Assembly (NCBI RefSeq): GCF_024213555.1
Contig: NZ_JANAVO010000011.1
Location: forward strand, 62,001-126,000
DNA from: Allokutzneria sp. A3M-2-11 16
GTDB taxonomy: Bacteria; Actinomycetota; Actinomycetes; Mycobacteriales; Pseudonocardiaceae
Length of the DNA stretch: 64,000 nucleotides
Direction: 5' to 3'
The position numbers were made by a program, and so were the translations under genes. The notes under the pieces are model-generated. The model searched no databases. It saw only the letters and a program-made list of their open reading frames with translations, and had not been told where the DNA came from. Positions 42,432-50,749 of this stretch are shown here, piece after piece. How positions within the stretch are numbered: position 1 is the stretch's first letter; each line of letters opens with the position of its first letter.

Positions 42432-42435
42432 GGGA

Positions 42436-45126
42436 CTAGCGGCCTACCTGACCTTCCTTCGTCGAGATCGGGTCACGCGGTCCGAGCACGTGCGGACCCA
42501 GGTCCTTCGCGCGCCAGTCCAGCGCGGGCGGCTCGATCCGTTGCTGCGCGCCACTTCGGCCCGGCTCGAAGGGATCCACCCACGACCTGATGTGGTAGTC
42601 CGAAGAGGACCAGGGCGGCGAACCGGGCAGCGGCTCCAGGGTGATCGCCAGCATCCGCTTCCCCGCGCTGAACCGAGACGGGATCATGAACGTGTCCTGC
42701 AACCACCGCTGGAACATGTTGCCCGAGGACATCAGCCACACGCCGACGAACTGCCCGTCGACCAGCACCCGTGCCTGCTGGTACGAGCGGACCTGGTCGG
42801 CCGTGCGGATGATCTGCACGCCCGAGTTGTTCTGGTCCACCGCGACGGTGAAGCTGATCGGGCCGGTGGCCTCGGTGACCCGCCCGCCCGCGGTCGCGTG
42901 GTCGTCGTCGCCCTCGAACACCGACGTGAGGTGCCCGGAGGTCTCGCCCGCCGCGCGGTAGCCGTGTTGGTCCCTGCTGGCCTGGTCGGTCGGGTTGAGC
43001 CCGTCCGTGCTGCGCAGGGCCCACCGCGGCTGGCCGTACCAGTACGCCGTGGAGCTGTAGTCCGCGGCGACGTCGGCGACCGGCCCGTGCTCGATGCCGA
43101 AGCGCAGCCCCGTGTTGAACGGGATCGCGTCGGGCATCATCAGCCGGTAGGCGCCGGTGCAGTCGTAGACGCAGCCGTCCCGTCCGACCTCGTGCGCCGG
43201 GTAGCCCGCCAACGGCATCGCGAACGACCCTGTGCGGAAGTACCACCCGGACTCGTAGAAGTCCTCCGTGCCGGTGCCGTGCTGGACCGGCGTGAGCAGT
43301 CCGTCCGTGTAGACGCGCTCGTCACCTTCCAGGTAGAGCCGGGGAACCTCGGCGCTGAGCGGGATTCGGCCGCGCATGGAGTGCGTGACCCCGTAGAACA
43401 CCCCGCGGCCCGGCGTGTCCACGAAGATCCAGTCCTTCGCGTGCCCGGTCGGCCCCTGCCGGTGCGTGGCGTTGAAGTAGCCAAGCGTTCCGTTGGGGAG
43501 CAAGCGATCCCGGATGGCGTTGTCGGCCGCCCAGGTCAGCTCCACCGAGGCGTCGGAGATCCGCACACCGCTGGTGTTGACGACCTCCACCACCGCCCGC
43601 TCGGCGAACGGCATCGGCCACCACGCGGTGTACCAACCGTCCCTTGTGGAGTCCATGGAGAACATCAGCGACCGCGTGTCGTACTCACCCAGCCCCGAAC
43701 CGAAGAACTCCCCGATCGGAGCGTCCACAGTGGTCCGACCGTCGAAGGAGATCCGCAGCCGCGCACCGGCGAGCACCGCGTCCGACGCGGAGATCTGCCC
43801 GGCGTCGAAGGGGTAGTTGAAGTAGTGCCGCCCCTCCCACTTCTGCTGCGTGACGCGGTAGCCGTGGCTCAGTTCCTCACCGGGGCGGTCGGAGCCCATG
43901 TCCATCACGTCCGTGCGCACCCAGGTGCCGTTCACCATGCTGTGCACGTCGTAGCGGAACTCGTTGAAGTCTAAAGACGACGAGACGAACTGGTTGCGGA
44001 TGTTCAGCCGCGACTTGCCCGAGGTGAACTGCGGCGGGATGTCGATCGACTGGTCGGCCCACAGCGTCGGCCGGGACTTCGGGCCGTGGTACCAGTCCGC
44101 GACGAAGGCGTTGTCCACCAACAACCTCGCCCGCTGCTCCTCGATGTGCGGGTCGAACCGGCGGGTCAGCCGCACGCCCTGGTTGCGCGGGTCCACCGCG
44201 ACCCGGAACGCGCTCTCGCCGCCCGCGCCGAAGGCCCTGCCGTCGTCGTTGACGTGCGGGCTGGCCTGAACCTGCGGCAGGCGCACCTTCAGCTGGGTGA
44301 TCTGCGCGGGCCCGGTCAGCTCGCCCACCCGCGCCGTCGCGCCCGGGTTGATGTCCACAGTGGACCGGTTGCTGGTGGCGTTCCACTTGGCGGGCTTGGG
44401 ATCGGCGAGGCCGAAGGCGCGCAGCTTCGCGATCACGTCGTTGGCCTGGTCGGACCGGTTGAACGTGGACACCCCGTCGGCGTCGGCGAAGTTGCGGTAC
44501 ACCACGTGCTGGAACAACGGGTTGTTCTGCGTGGTGATCCGCATCGACTGCCGGTAGGGCATGGGCACCTTGATGACCACGCCGCCGGAGGTGTCCGCGC
44601 GGTTGCCCACCAGCGGCCAGACGAACGGCGCGCCGAGCTTGCCGTCCACCACGTCCTGCAGCTGCGCGTCGAGCACCGTGGTGCCGTCCAGCTCGATCCT
44701 GATCCAGCCGGTCCGCGCCACCACGCCGTCGTCCCGGGTGAACCAGATCGACTCGATCTCCCCGGCGCCGGTGCGCTCGGCGATGACGCAGTTGCTGCCG
44801 ATCATGCGCAGGCAGGAGAACTGCCCGTCGAACCCGTCGTTGTTGCGCCCGGTCCGGTCGTAGCCGGAGAACTGCCGGGTGTCCACCGCGCCGCGCAGCG
44901 TGCCGACCGAGTCGAGCTGCCGGTAGGTGGCCCAGCCGACCGGCCCCTTGCCGGTGGGCAAGGCCGAAACGGCCGGTGGCTGGGCCTGCGCGGGGGTCAC
45001 GGCGGTGCCCGCGAAGGACAACGCCGCGACCGAGGCCAGTGACATGAGGAGCCTGAGTGTCCGGTGCCGTCCCTTGCGGCGATGTCCGGGTCCCATTGGA
45101 TCAAGGTGGTCAACGTGTCTGCGCAT
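42436..45126 (-). CDS. Secreted GH172 (DUF2961) glycoside hydrolase, copy 2, in the importer operon
   Basis: 896 residues and a clear paralogue of 38968-41571 over its length: split DUF2961, inserted beta-sandwich (NQGVRLTRRFDPHIEEQRAR) and C-terminal repeat (NSGVQIIRTADQVRSYQQAR, DTFMIPSRFSAGKRMLAI). The signal peptide comes after a long basic n-region (RTLRLLMSLASVAALSFAG, end near AQAQPP). ATG 45126 is preferred to GTG 45141 because GAGGGGGCGG precedes it. It begins 46 bp after the binding-protein gene of a ribose-type importer on the same strand. This suggests that it releases the sugar this importer brings in. Confidence 0.84.
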   Translation of the reverse strand: MRRHVDHLDPMGPGHRRKGRHRTLRLLMSLASVAALSFAGTAVTPAQAQPPAVSALPTGKGPVGWATYRQLDSVGTLRGAVDTRQFSGYDRTGRNNDGFDGQFSCLRMIGSNCVIAERTGAGEIESIWFTRDDGVVARTGWIRIELDGTTVLDAQLQDVVDGKLGAPFVWPLVGNRADTSGGVVIKVPMPYRQSMRITTQNNPLFQHVVYRNFADADGVSTFNRSDQANDVIAKLRAFGLADPKPAKWNATSNRSTVDINPGATARVGELTGPAQITQLKVRLPQVQASPHVNDDGRAFGAGGESAFRVAVDPRNQGVRLTRRFDPHIEEQRARLLVDNAFVADWYHGPKSRPTLWADQSIDIPPQFTSGKSRLNIRNQFVSSSLDFNEFRYDVHSMVNGTWVRTDVMDMGSDRPGEELSHGYRVTQQKWEGRHYFNYPFDAGQISASDAVLAGARLRISFDGRTTVDAPIGEFFGSGLGEYDTRSLMFSMDSTRDGWYTAWWPMPFAERAVVEVVNTSGVRISDASVELTWAADNAIRDRLLPNGTLGYFNATHRQGPTGHAKDWIFVDTPGRGVFYGVTHSMRGRIPLSAEVPRLYLEGDERVYTDGLLTPVQHGTGTEDFYESGWYFRTGSFAMPLAGYPAHEVGRDGCVYDCTGAYRLMMPDAIPFNTGLRFGIEHGPVADVAADYSSTAYWYGQPRWALRSTDGLNPTDQASRDQHGYRAAGETSGHLTSVFEGDDDHATAGGRVTEATGPISFTVAVDQNNSGVQIIRTADQVRSYQQARVLVDGQFVGVWLMSSGNMFQRWLQDTFMIPSRFSAGKRMLAITLEPLPGSPPWSSSDYHIRSWVDPFEPGRSGAQQRIEPPALDWRAKDLGPHVLGPRDPISTKEGQVGR

Positions 45127-45172
45127 GATCCGCCCCCTCACTGGCGAATGTCCTCAAAGGACGTGGCAGGGA

Positions 45173-46153
45173 CTAACCGTTCGCCTCCCGGTACACCCGC
45201 TCGGCGTTCTCCTTGGTGATCAACTGCGTCGGCAGGGTCTGCTTCTTCTCGACTTGCTTGCAGTCCACCAGGAGCGTCTTGGCGGCAGCGATGGCTTCCT
45301 TGCCGCCGGTGGGGTAGGTGAACGTAGCCGAGATCCGGCCCTGTTCAACGGCTTTCACCCCACCGGATGGAATCGGCAGCGCGTCGATGCCAATGAACTT
45401 GATCTTCGATTCCCGTCCGGCGGCCTTCGCGGCCAGGTAGGCGCCCTCGGCCATCGGGTCGTTGTGCGAGTACACGACGTCGACCTCGGCGTTGGCCTTC
45501 AGGATCGCGTCCAGCTGCTGCTGGCCCTTCTCCCGCAACCAGTCGCCGACACCGGTCGCCACGACCTGGACCTTGGTGCCGAGCGTCTCGTGGAAGCCCT
45601 CGCTGCGCTCCTGCGCGGGCGTGGAGCCCGGCAGGCCCTTCAGCTCGACCAGCTTGCCGCCGTTGGGCAGCAGCTTCTCCGCCACGTACTTGCCCGCCTG
45701 GCGGCCGATGTCGCGGTTGTCGGCGCCGATGAAGCTCGTGTACGCGTCGCCGTCCACCTTGCGGTCCAGCACCAGGACCGGGATGCCCTTGTCGTAGGCC
45801 TTCTTCACCACCGCGGTCAGCGGGGTCGCCTCGTTCGGGCTGATGATCAGCAGGTTGATCTGCTGGGTCAGGAAGTTCTCCACGTCGGAGACCTGTTTAG
45901 CGTTGTCCTGCGCGGCATCGGCGAACTTCACCTCGAACTGCGGCACCTTCGCCGCCGCGGTGCGGATGTCGTCGTCCATCCGCTGCCGGTACGGCTCGGC
46001 CACGTTGGCCTGGCTCATCCCGATGACGTACTTGCCGCCGGTGCCCTCGCACTTGGCCTGCGTCGCCGGGCCCTTGCCGCTGTTCTGACTCGTCGTGCCA
46101 CACGCGGTGACCGCGAGCATCAGGCAGGCGGTGAATGCGATCGTTCTCTTCAC
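45173..46153 (-). CDS. Sugar-binding lipoprotein of a ribose-type ABC importer
   Basis: 326 residues. MKRTIAFTACLMLAVTACGT is a lipoprotein signal (lipobox VTAC). The mature part matches periplasmic-binding-protein type 1 (RbsB-like): YVIGMSQANVAEPYRQRMDD, LLIISPNEATPLTAVVKKAY, IPVLVLDRKVDGDAYTSFIG and DVVYSHNDPMAEGAYLAAKA. It binds a monosaccharide outside the membrane. GTG 46153 follows GGAAAGGG; ATG 46183 overlaps the permease stop (ATGA) and is the alternative. Specificity is unknown; furanose-binding YtfQ/RbsB-like proteins are the general class. Confidence 0.9.
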   Translation of the reverse strand: MKRTIAFTACLMLAVTACGTTSQNSGKGPATQAKCEGTGGKYVIGMSQANVAEPYRQRMDDDIRTAAAKVPQFEVKFADAAQDNAKQVSDVENFLTQQINLLIISPNEATPLTAVVKKAYDKGIPVLVLDRKVDGDAYTSFIGADNRDIGRQAGKYVAEKLLPNGGKLVELKGLPGSTPAQERSEGFHETLGTKVQVVATGVGDWLREKGQQQLDAILKANAEVDVVYSHNDPMAEGAYLAAKAAGRESKIKFIGIDALPIPSGGVKAVEQGRISATFTYPTGGKEAIAAAKTLLVDCKQVEKKQTLPTQLITKENAERVYREANG

Positions 46154-46179
46154 GTCGAAAATCCCTTTCCACGGGCGGT

Positions 46180-47208
46180 TCATGACGAAGGCCGCAGTCG
46201 TTGCAATGCGGCAGCCGCCACGATCACCAGGCCCTTGATCAGGAGTTGCACGTTGGCGTCGATGTTGTTCAACGCCAGGATGTTGTTCAGCACGCCCAGC
46301 AGCAGCGCACCGGTCACGGTGCCCACCACGGAGCCCCGGCCGCCGGTGAGCGCGGTCCCGCCGATCACCACGGCGGCGATCGCGTCCAGCTCGTAGCCCG
46401 CGCCGTCGTTGGGGCTGCCCTGGTTGAGCTGCCCGGCATGCACGATCCCGGCCAGCGCGGCCAGCAGACCCGAGATGCCGAACACGATGATCTTCACGCG
46501 GTTCACCGGGACACCGGAGAGCCGCGCCGCCTTCTCGTTGCCGCCCACCGCGTACAGATGCCGGGCGAACGCGCTGGTGCGCAGGAACAGGATGGCCAGC
46601 ACGGCCAGCCCCGCGAAGATCAGCGCGGGGATCGGCACCACGCCGCCGAAGGTGCGCTCGCCCAGCAGGGAGAACGTCACCGGCGCCTCGTTCGGCCCGT
46701 CGCCGTAGGCGATCGCGACGCCCTGCCCGTCGGACCAGATCCGCGCCAGGCCCCTGGCTATCTGCAACCCCGCGAGGGTCACGATGAACGCCTGGATGCC
46801 GAACAGCGCGCTCGCCATTCCTTGCAGCAGACCGAAGACCAGGCCGACCGCGAGCACGATCAGCACCGCGGGGAACACCCCGAGGTCGTCGTGCACCAGC
46901 AGCACGGCCGAGCCCACCGCGGACAACCCGAGCACCGCGCCGACCGAGAGGTCGATGCCGCCGACCAGGATCACGAACGTCATCCCGATCGCGATGATGC
47001 CGATCTCGGAGACCGCGCGCACCACGTTGAACAGGTTGTCGCTGGTGAGGAACAGGATCTCGCCGTTGCGCCTCGGCGAGAACACGATCGCGGCGACGAA
47101 GACGGCGATCAGCCCGAAGAAGCTCTGGAAGGAGAACAGCGTCTCCCGCCAGTCGATCCGGCGCCTGCCGTTCTCGGTCACCTCGGTCACGTCCGGGTCC
47201 GGGCTCAT
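46180..47208 (-). CDS. Ribose-type ABC importer permease
   Basis: 342 residues with about ten hydrophobic segments, typical of BPD_transp_2 (RbsC/AraH) permeases: LFGIQAFIVTLAGLQIARGL, VGGNEKAARLSGVPVNRVKI (the conserved cytoplasmic EAA-like loop) and AAVVIGGTALTGGRGSVVGT. ATG 47208 overlaps the ATPase stop (ATGA). The permease dimer moves the sugar delivered by the lipoprotein. It is upstream of that lipoprotein's gene and shares its operon. Confidence 0.92.
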   Translation of the reverse strand: MSPDPDVTEVTENGRRRIDWRETLFSFQSFFGLIAVFVAAIVFSPRRNGEILFLTSDNLFNVVRAVSEIGIIAIGMTFVILVGGIDLSVGAVLGLSAVGSAVLLVHDDLGVFPAVLIVLAVGLVFGLLQGMASALFGIQAFIVTLAGLQIARGLARIWSDGQGVAIAYGDGPNEAPVTFSLLGERTFGGVVPIPALIFAGLAVLAILFLRTSAFARHLYAVGGNEKAARLSGVPVNRVKIIVFGISGLLAALAGIVHAGQLNQGSPNDGAGYELDAIAAVVIGGTALTGGRGSVVGTVTGALLLGVLNNILALNNIDANVQLLIKGLVIVAAAALQRLRPSS

Positions 47209-48755
47209 CGCGCACCCCCTGCCGCGGTCTCGCCCATGGTGGCGGCGAGCAGGTCCGCCTCCCCGATCTCACTGGTGCGCAGTTCCCGCACGTTCCGCCC
47301 TCCCCGGAGCACGACGACCCGGTCGCAGACGCCGATCAGCTCGGCCAGCTCCGACGACGCGAGCAGCACCCCGATGCCCTGCCCGGCGATCTCGCCGAGC
47401 AGCTGGTAGATCTCCGCCTTGGCGTTGATGTCCACGCCGCGGGTCGGCTCGTCCAGCAGCAGCAGCTTCGGCTTGGTCAGCAGCATCCGGCCGAAGACCA
47501 CCTTCTGCTGGTTCCCGCCGGAGAGCGTGCCGACCGGGTCGGCGAGCGAGGACAGCTTGACGCGCAGGCGTTTCGCGCTCTCCGCCGCGTTCGCCTGCTC
47601 GGCCCGCCGCGACACCACCAGCCCGGCCGTCCGCAGTTTGTCCACAATGGACACAACCGTGTTGGCGAGCACCGAGTGCTCCAGCACCAGGCCGCTGATC
47701 CGCCGGTCCTCCGGCACGAACGCGATGCCCTTGGCCAGCGCGGCGCGCGGACCCCTCGGCCGCACGTCCACCCCGTCCAACAGCACGCGGCCGTCCCAGC
47801 GACCGGCGGATCCCGCCCCGTACAACGTCTCCAGCAGCTCGGTGCGGCCCGCGCCGAGCAACCCGGCCAGCCCGACGATCTCCCCCCGGCGCACCGTGAG
47901 GCTGATCCCGGCGGGCTCGTTGCGGCCGGACCGGACCCGGCGCGGGTGCACCGTCAGGTCCTCGACGCGCAGCAGCTCCTCGCCCGCTTCCCCGTGCGAG
48001 GCGCGGAAAAGCGTCCGCACCGGGCGGCCGACCATCGCCTCGGCGGCCTGCTCCGCGGTCATCGACCTGGCGTCGAACTCCTCGACGATCCGGCCGTTGC
48101 GCAGCACCGTGGCGCGGTCGGCGACGCGGCCGATCTCGTCCATCCGGTGCGAGATGTAGACGATGCCCGCGTCCTCGCGGCGCAGTTCGTCGATGACGGC
48201 GAACAACTGCTCAACTTCGGCGGTCGACAGCGCGGAGGTGGGCTCGTCCATGATGAGCACCTTGGCGTCCAGCGACAGCGCGCGGGCGATGGTCACCAGC
48301 TGCTGTTCGCCCACCCGCAGCTCGCCGACCGGGCGGCGCGGATCGAGGTCGATCCCGATGCGCCGCAACAGGGCCTGCGTCCACACCCGCATCTGCCTGC
48401 CGTCGACGGTGCCGATCCGCGTGCGCGGTTCCCGGCCCAGGTACAGGTTCTCCGCGATCGACAGCCCCGGCACCAGGTCGAGCTCCTGGTGGATCATGGC
48501 GATGCCCGCGCGCTGCGCGTCGACCGGACCGCCGAAGCGCGCCGGGGCGCCCTCGACCGCGATCTCGCCCGAGTAGTCGGTGATGTCCCCGGACAGGATC
48601 TTCATCAGGGTCGACTTGCCCGCGCCGTTCTCGCCGAGCAGCGCGTGCACCTCACCGGCGCGGATGTCGAAATCCACGTCCTGGCAGGCAAGAACGCCGC
48701 CGTAGCGCTTGCCGATGCCGGTCATGCGGACCAGCCTCGGTGCGTCGTTGGCCAT
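47205..48755 (-). CDS. Ribose-type ABC importer ATPase (RbsA-like, two cassettes)
   Basis: 516 residues with two ABC cassettes. The first has Walker A LLGENGAGKSTLMKI, signature LRVGEQQLVTIARAL and Walker B VLIMDEPTSAL. The second has the degenerate P-loop GLLGAGRTELLETL, signature LSGGNQQKVVFGRM and Walker B LLLLDEPTRGVDI. This layout is typical of carbohydrate importers of the RbsA/MglA/AraG type. ATG 48755 has GGAG 6 nt upstream. It is first in the operon, which continues to permease, binding protein and GH172. A LacI-type operator lies ~40 bp upstream. Confidence 0.94.
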   Translation of the reverse strand: MANDAPRLVRMTGIGKRYGGVLACQDVDFDIRAGEVHALLGENGAGKSTLMKILSGDITDYSGEIAVEGAPARFGGPVDAQRAGIAMIHQELDLVPGLSIAENLYLGREPRTRIGTVDGRQMRVWTQALLRRIGIDLDPRRPVGELRVGEQQLVTIARALSLDAKVLIMDEPTSALSTAEVEQLFAVIDELRREDAGIVYISHRMDEIGRVADRATVLRNGRIVEEFDARSMTAEQAAEAMVGRPVRTLFRASHGEAGEELLRVEDLTVHPRRVRSGRNEPAGISLTVRRGEIVGLAGLLGAGRTELLETLYGAGSAGRWDGRVLLDGVDVRPRGPRAALAKGIAFVPEDRRISGLVLEHSVLANTVVSIVDKLRTAGLVVSRRAEQANAAESAKRLRVKLSSLADPVGTLSGGNQQKVVFGRMLLTKPKLLLLDEPTRGVDINAKAEIYQLLGEIAGQGIGVLLASSELAELIGVCDRVVVLRGGRNVRELRTSEIGEADLLAATMGETAAGGAR

Positions 48756-48791
48756 ACCCTGCTCCACCGGACGAAGTGAACGGCACGTTAC

Positions 48792-48805
48792 GGGAAAACG
48801 ATTAC
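48792..48805. promoter_or_regulatory. LacI-type operator (CRE-like) upstream of the importer
   Basis: GGGAAAACGATTAC (48792-48805) matches most positions of TGWAANCGNTNWCA and shares the core GAAAACGATT with the operator at 37729. It lies 37 bp upstream of the ATPase ATG (48755), a position suited to repression. Confidence 0.55.
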
Positions 48806-48889
48806 TGCGGACGCTATGACCGGCCCACCGGTGTGTCAAGCGTCACGCGGTCACAGCACGGGCACGACGCGCCTTTTCCACCGTTCGTC

Positions 48890-50482
48890 TCAGCCGTCCC
48901 GCATCACCAGGACGTCCCCGTGCCCGCCGTAGCCGAGGACGCCCTCGGCGTACTGCGTCCCGTCGAAGGTCACCAGCCACCAGCGCGGGCCTCCAGCCGA
49001 AGGCACCTCCACCAGCTGCGGGTGCGGGATGTTGGTGCGGTACGGCGCGTCCAGCGAACCCAGGTAGCTCATGGTCTCCAGGTCGTAGACGCGGTACTCG
49101 CGGGCGTCGCCGTCGCTGGCGAAGAGGTACCACTGGTCGCCGACCCGCTGGATGATCGTGCCCTCGGTCTGGTCCAGCGAGGTGTCCGCGCGACGCAACC
49201 GCAGGTCCTGGTGGTAGGTCCCGCCGGGCGGGCCGACCGCGAGCGCCGGGTGGAACTCGAACACCGGGGACTGCCGGGGGCTCTCCACGAACGCCACGTG
49301 CCACCGGTCGCCGATCCTGGTCAGCGACGGGTCCCACGCGCTGACCGCGGTCGGCAGCGGGAACCGCGCGGTGCGCAGCACGTGCACGCCCGAGAGCACG
49401 TTCGCGGCGGTCTCCACGTGGCGCACGTGCACCCCGTTGAACGCGAAGTCGCCCCAAGAGCTCATCGCCACGATGTACCGGTTTCTGCGCTCGTCGTACA
49501 CGACCTGCCCGGCGTGGTCCCCGACGATCACCCCATCGCGTTGGAAGAACAGCTGCGAGACCTGTTCGAGGCGACGGGGGTCCGAGATGTCCATCGCCCA
49601 CACACCCCAGTGCGCCTGCTGGAAAAATCCCAGTCCAGCGCACGTGAAGGTGAAGTAGATCTTGTTGTCGCGGATGAGCGGTTTGCCCTCCGCCGTCTGC
49701 ACGAGGTGCCCGTCGCGCAACCCGGCTTGACCGAAGTAGCCCGCTCGGACGCGCCCGAGCGTGCTCGTCCCCGACCCGCCGAAGGCGTAGCGCATCGCCC
49801 GGAGCCGGTCCGGCACTCGGAGATCGACCAGGCCCGAGACACCCTCGCGCTCGCTGACCAACGGCGTCCACCCGGTGCCGGTGTTGGTCGGATCGACGAG
49901 CACCGTGACCGCGTTCTCGTTGAGCACGAACGCCAATCGGAACGGCGCGCGCAACGGCACCTGCTTCGCCGAGTCCACAATGGTCCGCTTGCCGCCGACG
50001 GTGACCTCGATCGTCGCCGAGCCGTCCGACCTGTACCTGACGAGCACGGAGTTGGCCTGGTCCAACGCGATCCCCGCGACGACACTGGAGTCGGCCGCGA
50101 GCGAGGCCACCTCCACCAGCACCGAGCAGAACGGCGCGCGCGGGCCCGACGACGTGATCAGCAGCGTGTCCCCCGCCAGCCGCACCGCGCCGTCGTCACT
50201 GATCCGCACGCCGTGGGCGGCCGCGACGGCCCGGTCCCGCGCAGTCGCGGTGTCGAACTGCTCGAAGCCCGGCGCGATCAGGTCGAACGGCCGGAACTGG
50301 TCCGTCACGCGGAAACGCAGGTCCAGCGGACCCCGCTCCGGGGCCACCGCCGCGAGCGCGGGCGTACCGCCCAGCACCGCCAAGGCCCCCAGGCCACCGA
50401 GTCCCATGAGCACTCCGCGCCGACCGAGCACGGGCTGTTCTGGCGGCATCACCGATCTTTCCGGCAGCACGTTCTCCGGCAC
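48890..50482 (-). CDS. Secreted (Tat-type) beta-propeller glycoside hydrolase-like protein
   Basis: 530 residues. VLGRRGVLMGLGGLGALAVL is a twin-arginine-like signal after a ~15-residue lead. The mature N-terminal ~190 residues (FRVTDQFRPFDLIAPGFEQF, LIVRYRSDG-like strands such as SVLVRYRSDGSATIEV) look like a laminin-G/concanavalin-like domain. The C-terminal ~300 form a propeller with blade motifs (KIYFTFTCAGLGFFQQAH, RYIVAMSSWGDFAFNGVHV, AWDPSLTRIGDRWHVAFVES) of the GH43/GH117/GH183-type superfamily. GTG 50482 follows GGAGGAG. It is probably extracellular glycan-processing. Catalytic residues are not certain, and it is on the same strand as the importer but after a 134-bp gap. Confidence 0.65.
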   Translation of the reverse strand: MPENVLPERSVMPPEQPVLGRRGVLMGLGGLGALAVLGGTPALAAVAPERGPLDLRFRVTDQFRPFDLIAPGFEQFDTATARDRAVAAAHGVRISDDGAVRLAGDTLLITSSGPRAPFCSVLVEVASLAADSSVVAGIALDQANSVLVRYRSDGSATIEVTVGGKRTIVDSAKQVPLRAPFRLAFVLNENAVTVLVDPTNTGTGWTPLVSEREGVSGLVDLRVPDRLRAMRYAFGGSGTSTLGRVRAGYFGQAGLRDGHLVQTAEGKPLIRDNKIYFTFTCAGLGFFQQAHWGVWAMDISDPRRLEQVSQLFFQRDGVIVGDHAGQVVYDERRNRYIVAMSSWGDFAFNGVHVRHVETAANVLSGVHVLRTARFPLPTAVSAWDPSLTRIGDRWHVAFVESPRQSPVFEFHPALAVGPPGGTYHQDLRLRRADTSLDQTEGTIIQRVGDQWYLFASDGDAREYRVYDLETMSYLGSLDAPYRTNIPHPQLVEVPSAGGPRWWLVTFDGTQYAEGVLGYGGHGDVLVMRDG

Positions 50483-50749
50483 GGAGCCTCCTCCCGACCC
50501 CCGGCGGCACTGCCGGGGAGTGAGGTCTGTTCCTCCCGGACTGCACCGGGCGGTTGGAAATCATGCAACCGCGCCCCGCCCGGCGAGGTCAACGCGTCCG
50601 ATCGGGCACACCCGCCGCGATCATCCACAGTGGACACAGCCGGTGATCGACCGGCTAGCCCGGGTGGCGGCCACCAGCCCCGAACAGACCATTGGGGACA
50701 CTGAACGTCCCCGGCCCGCGCCACCGACGCCCTGCATGAGGATGACGCC

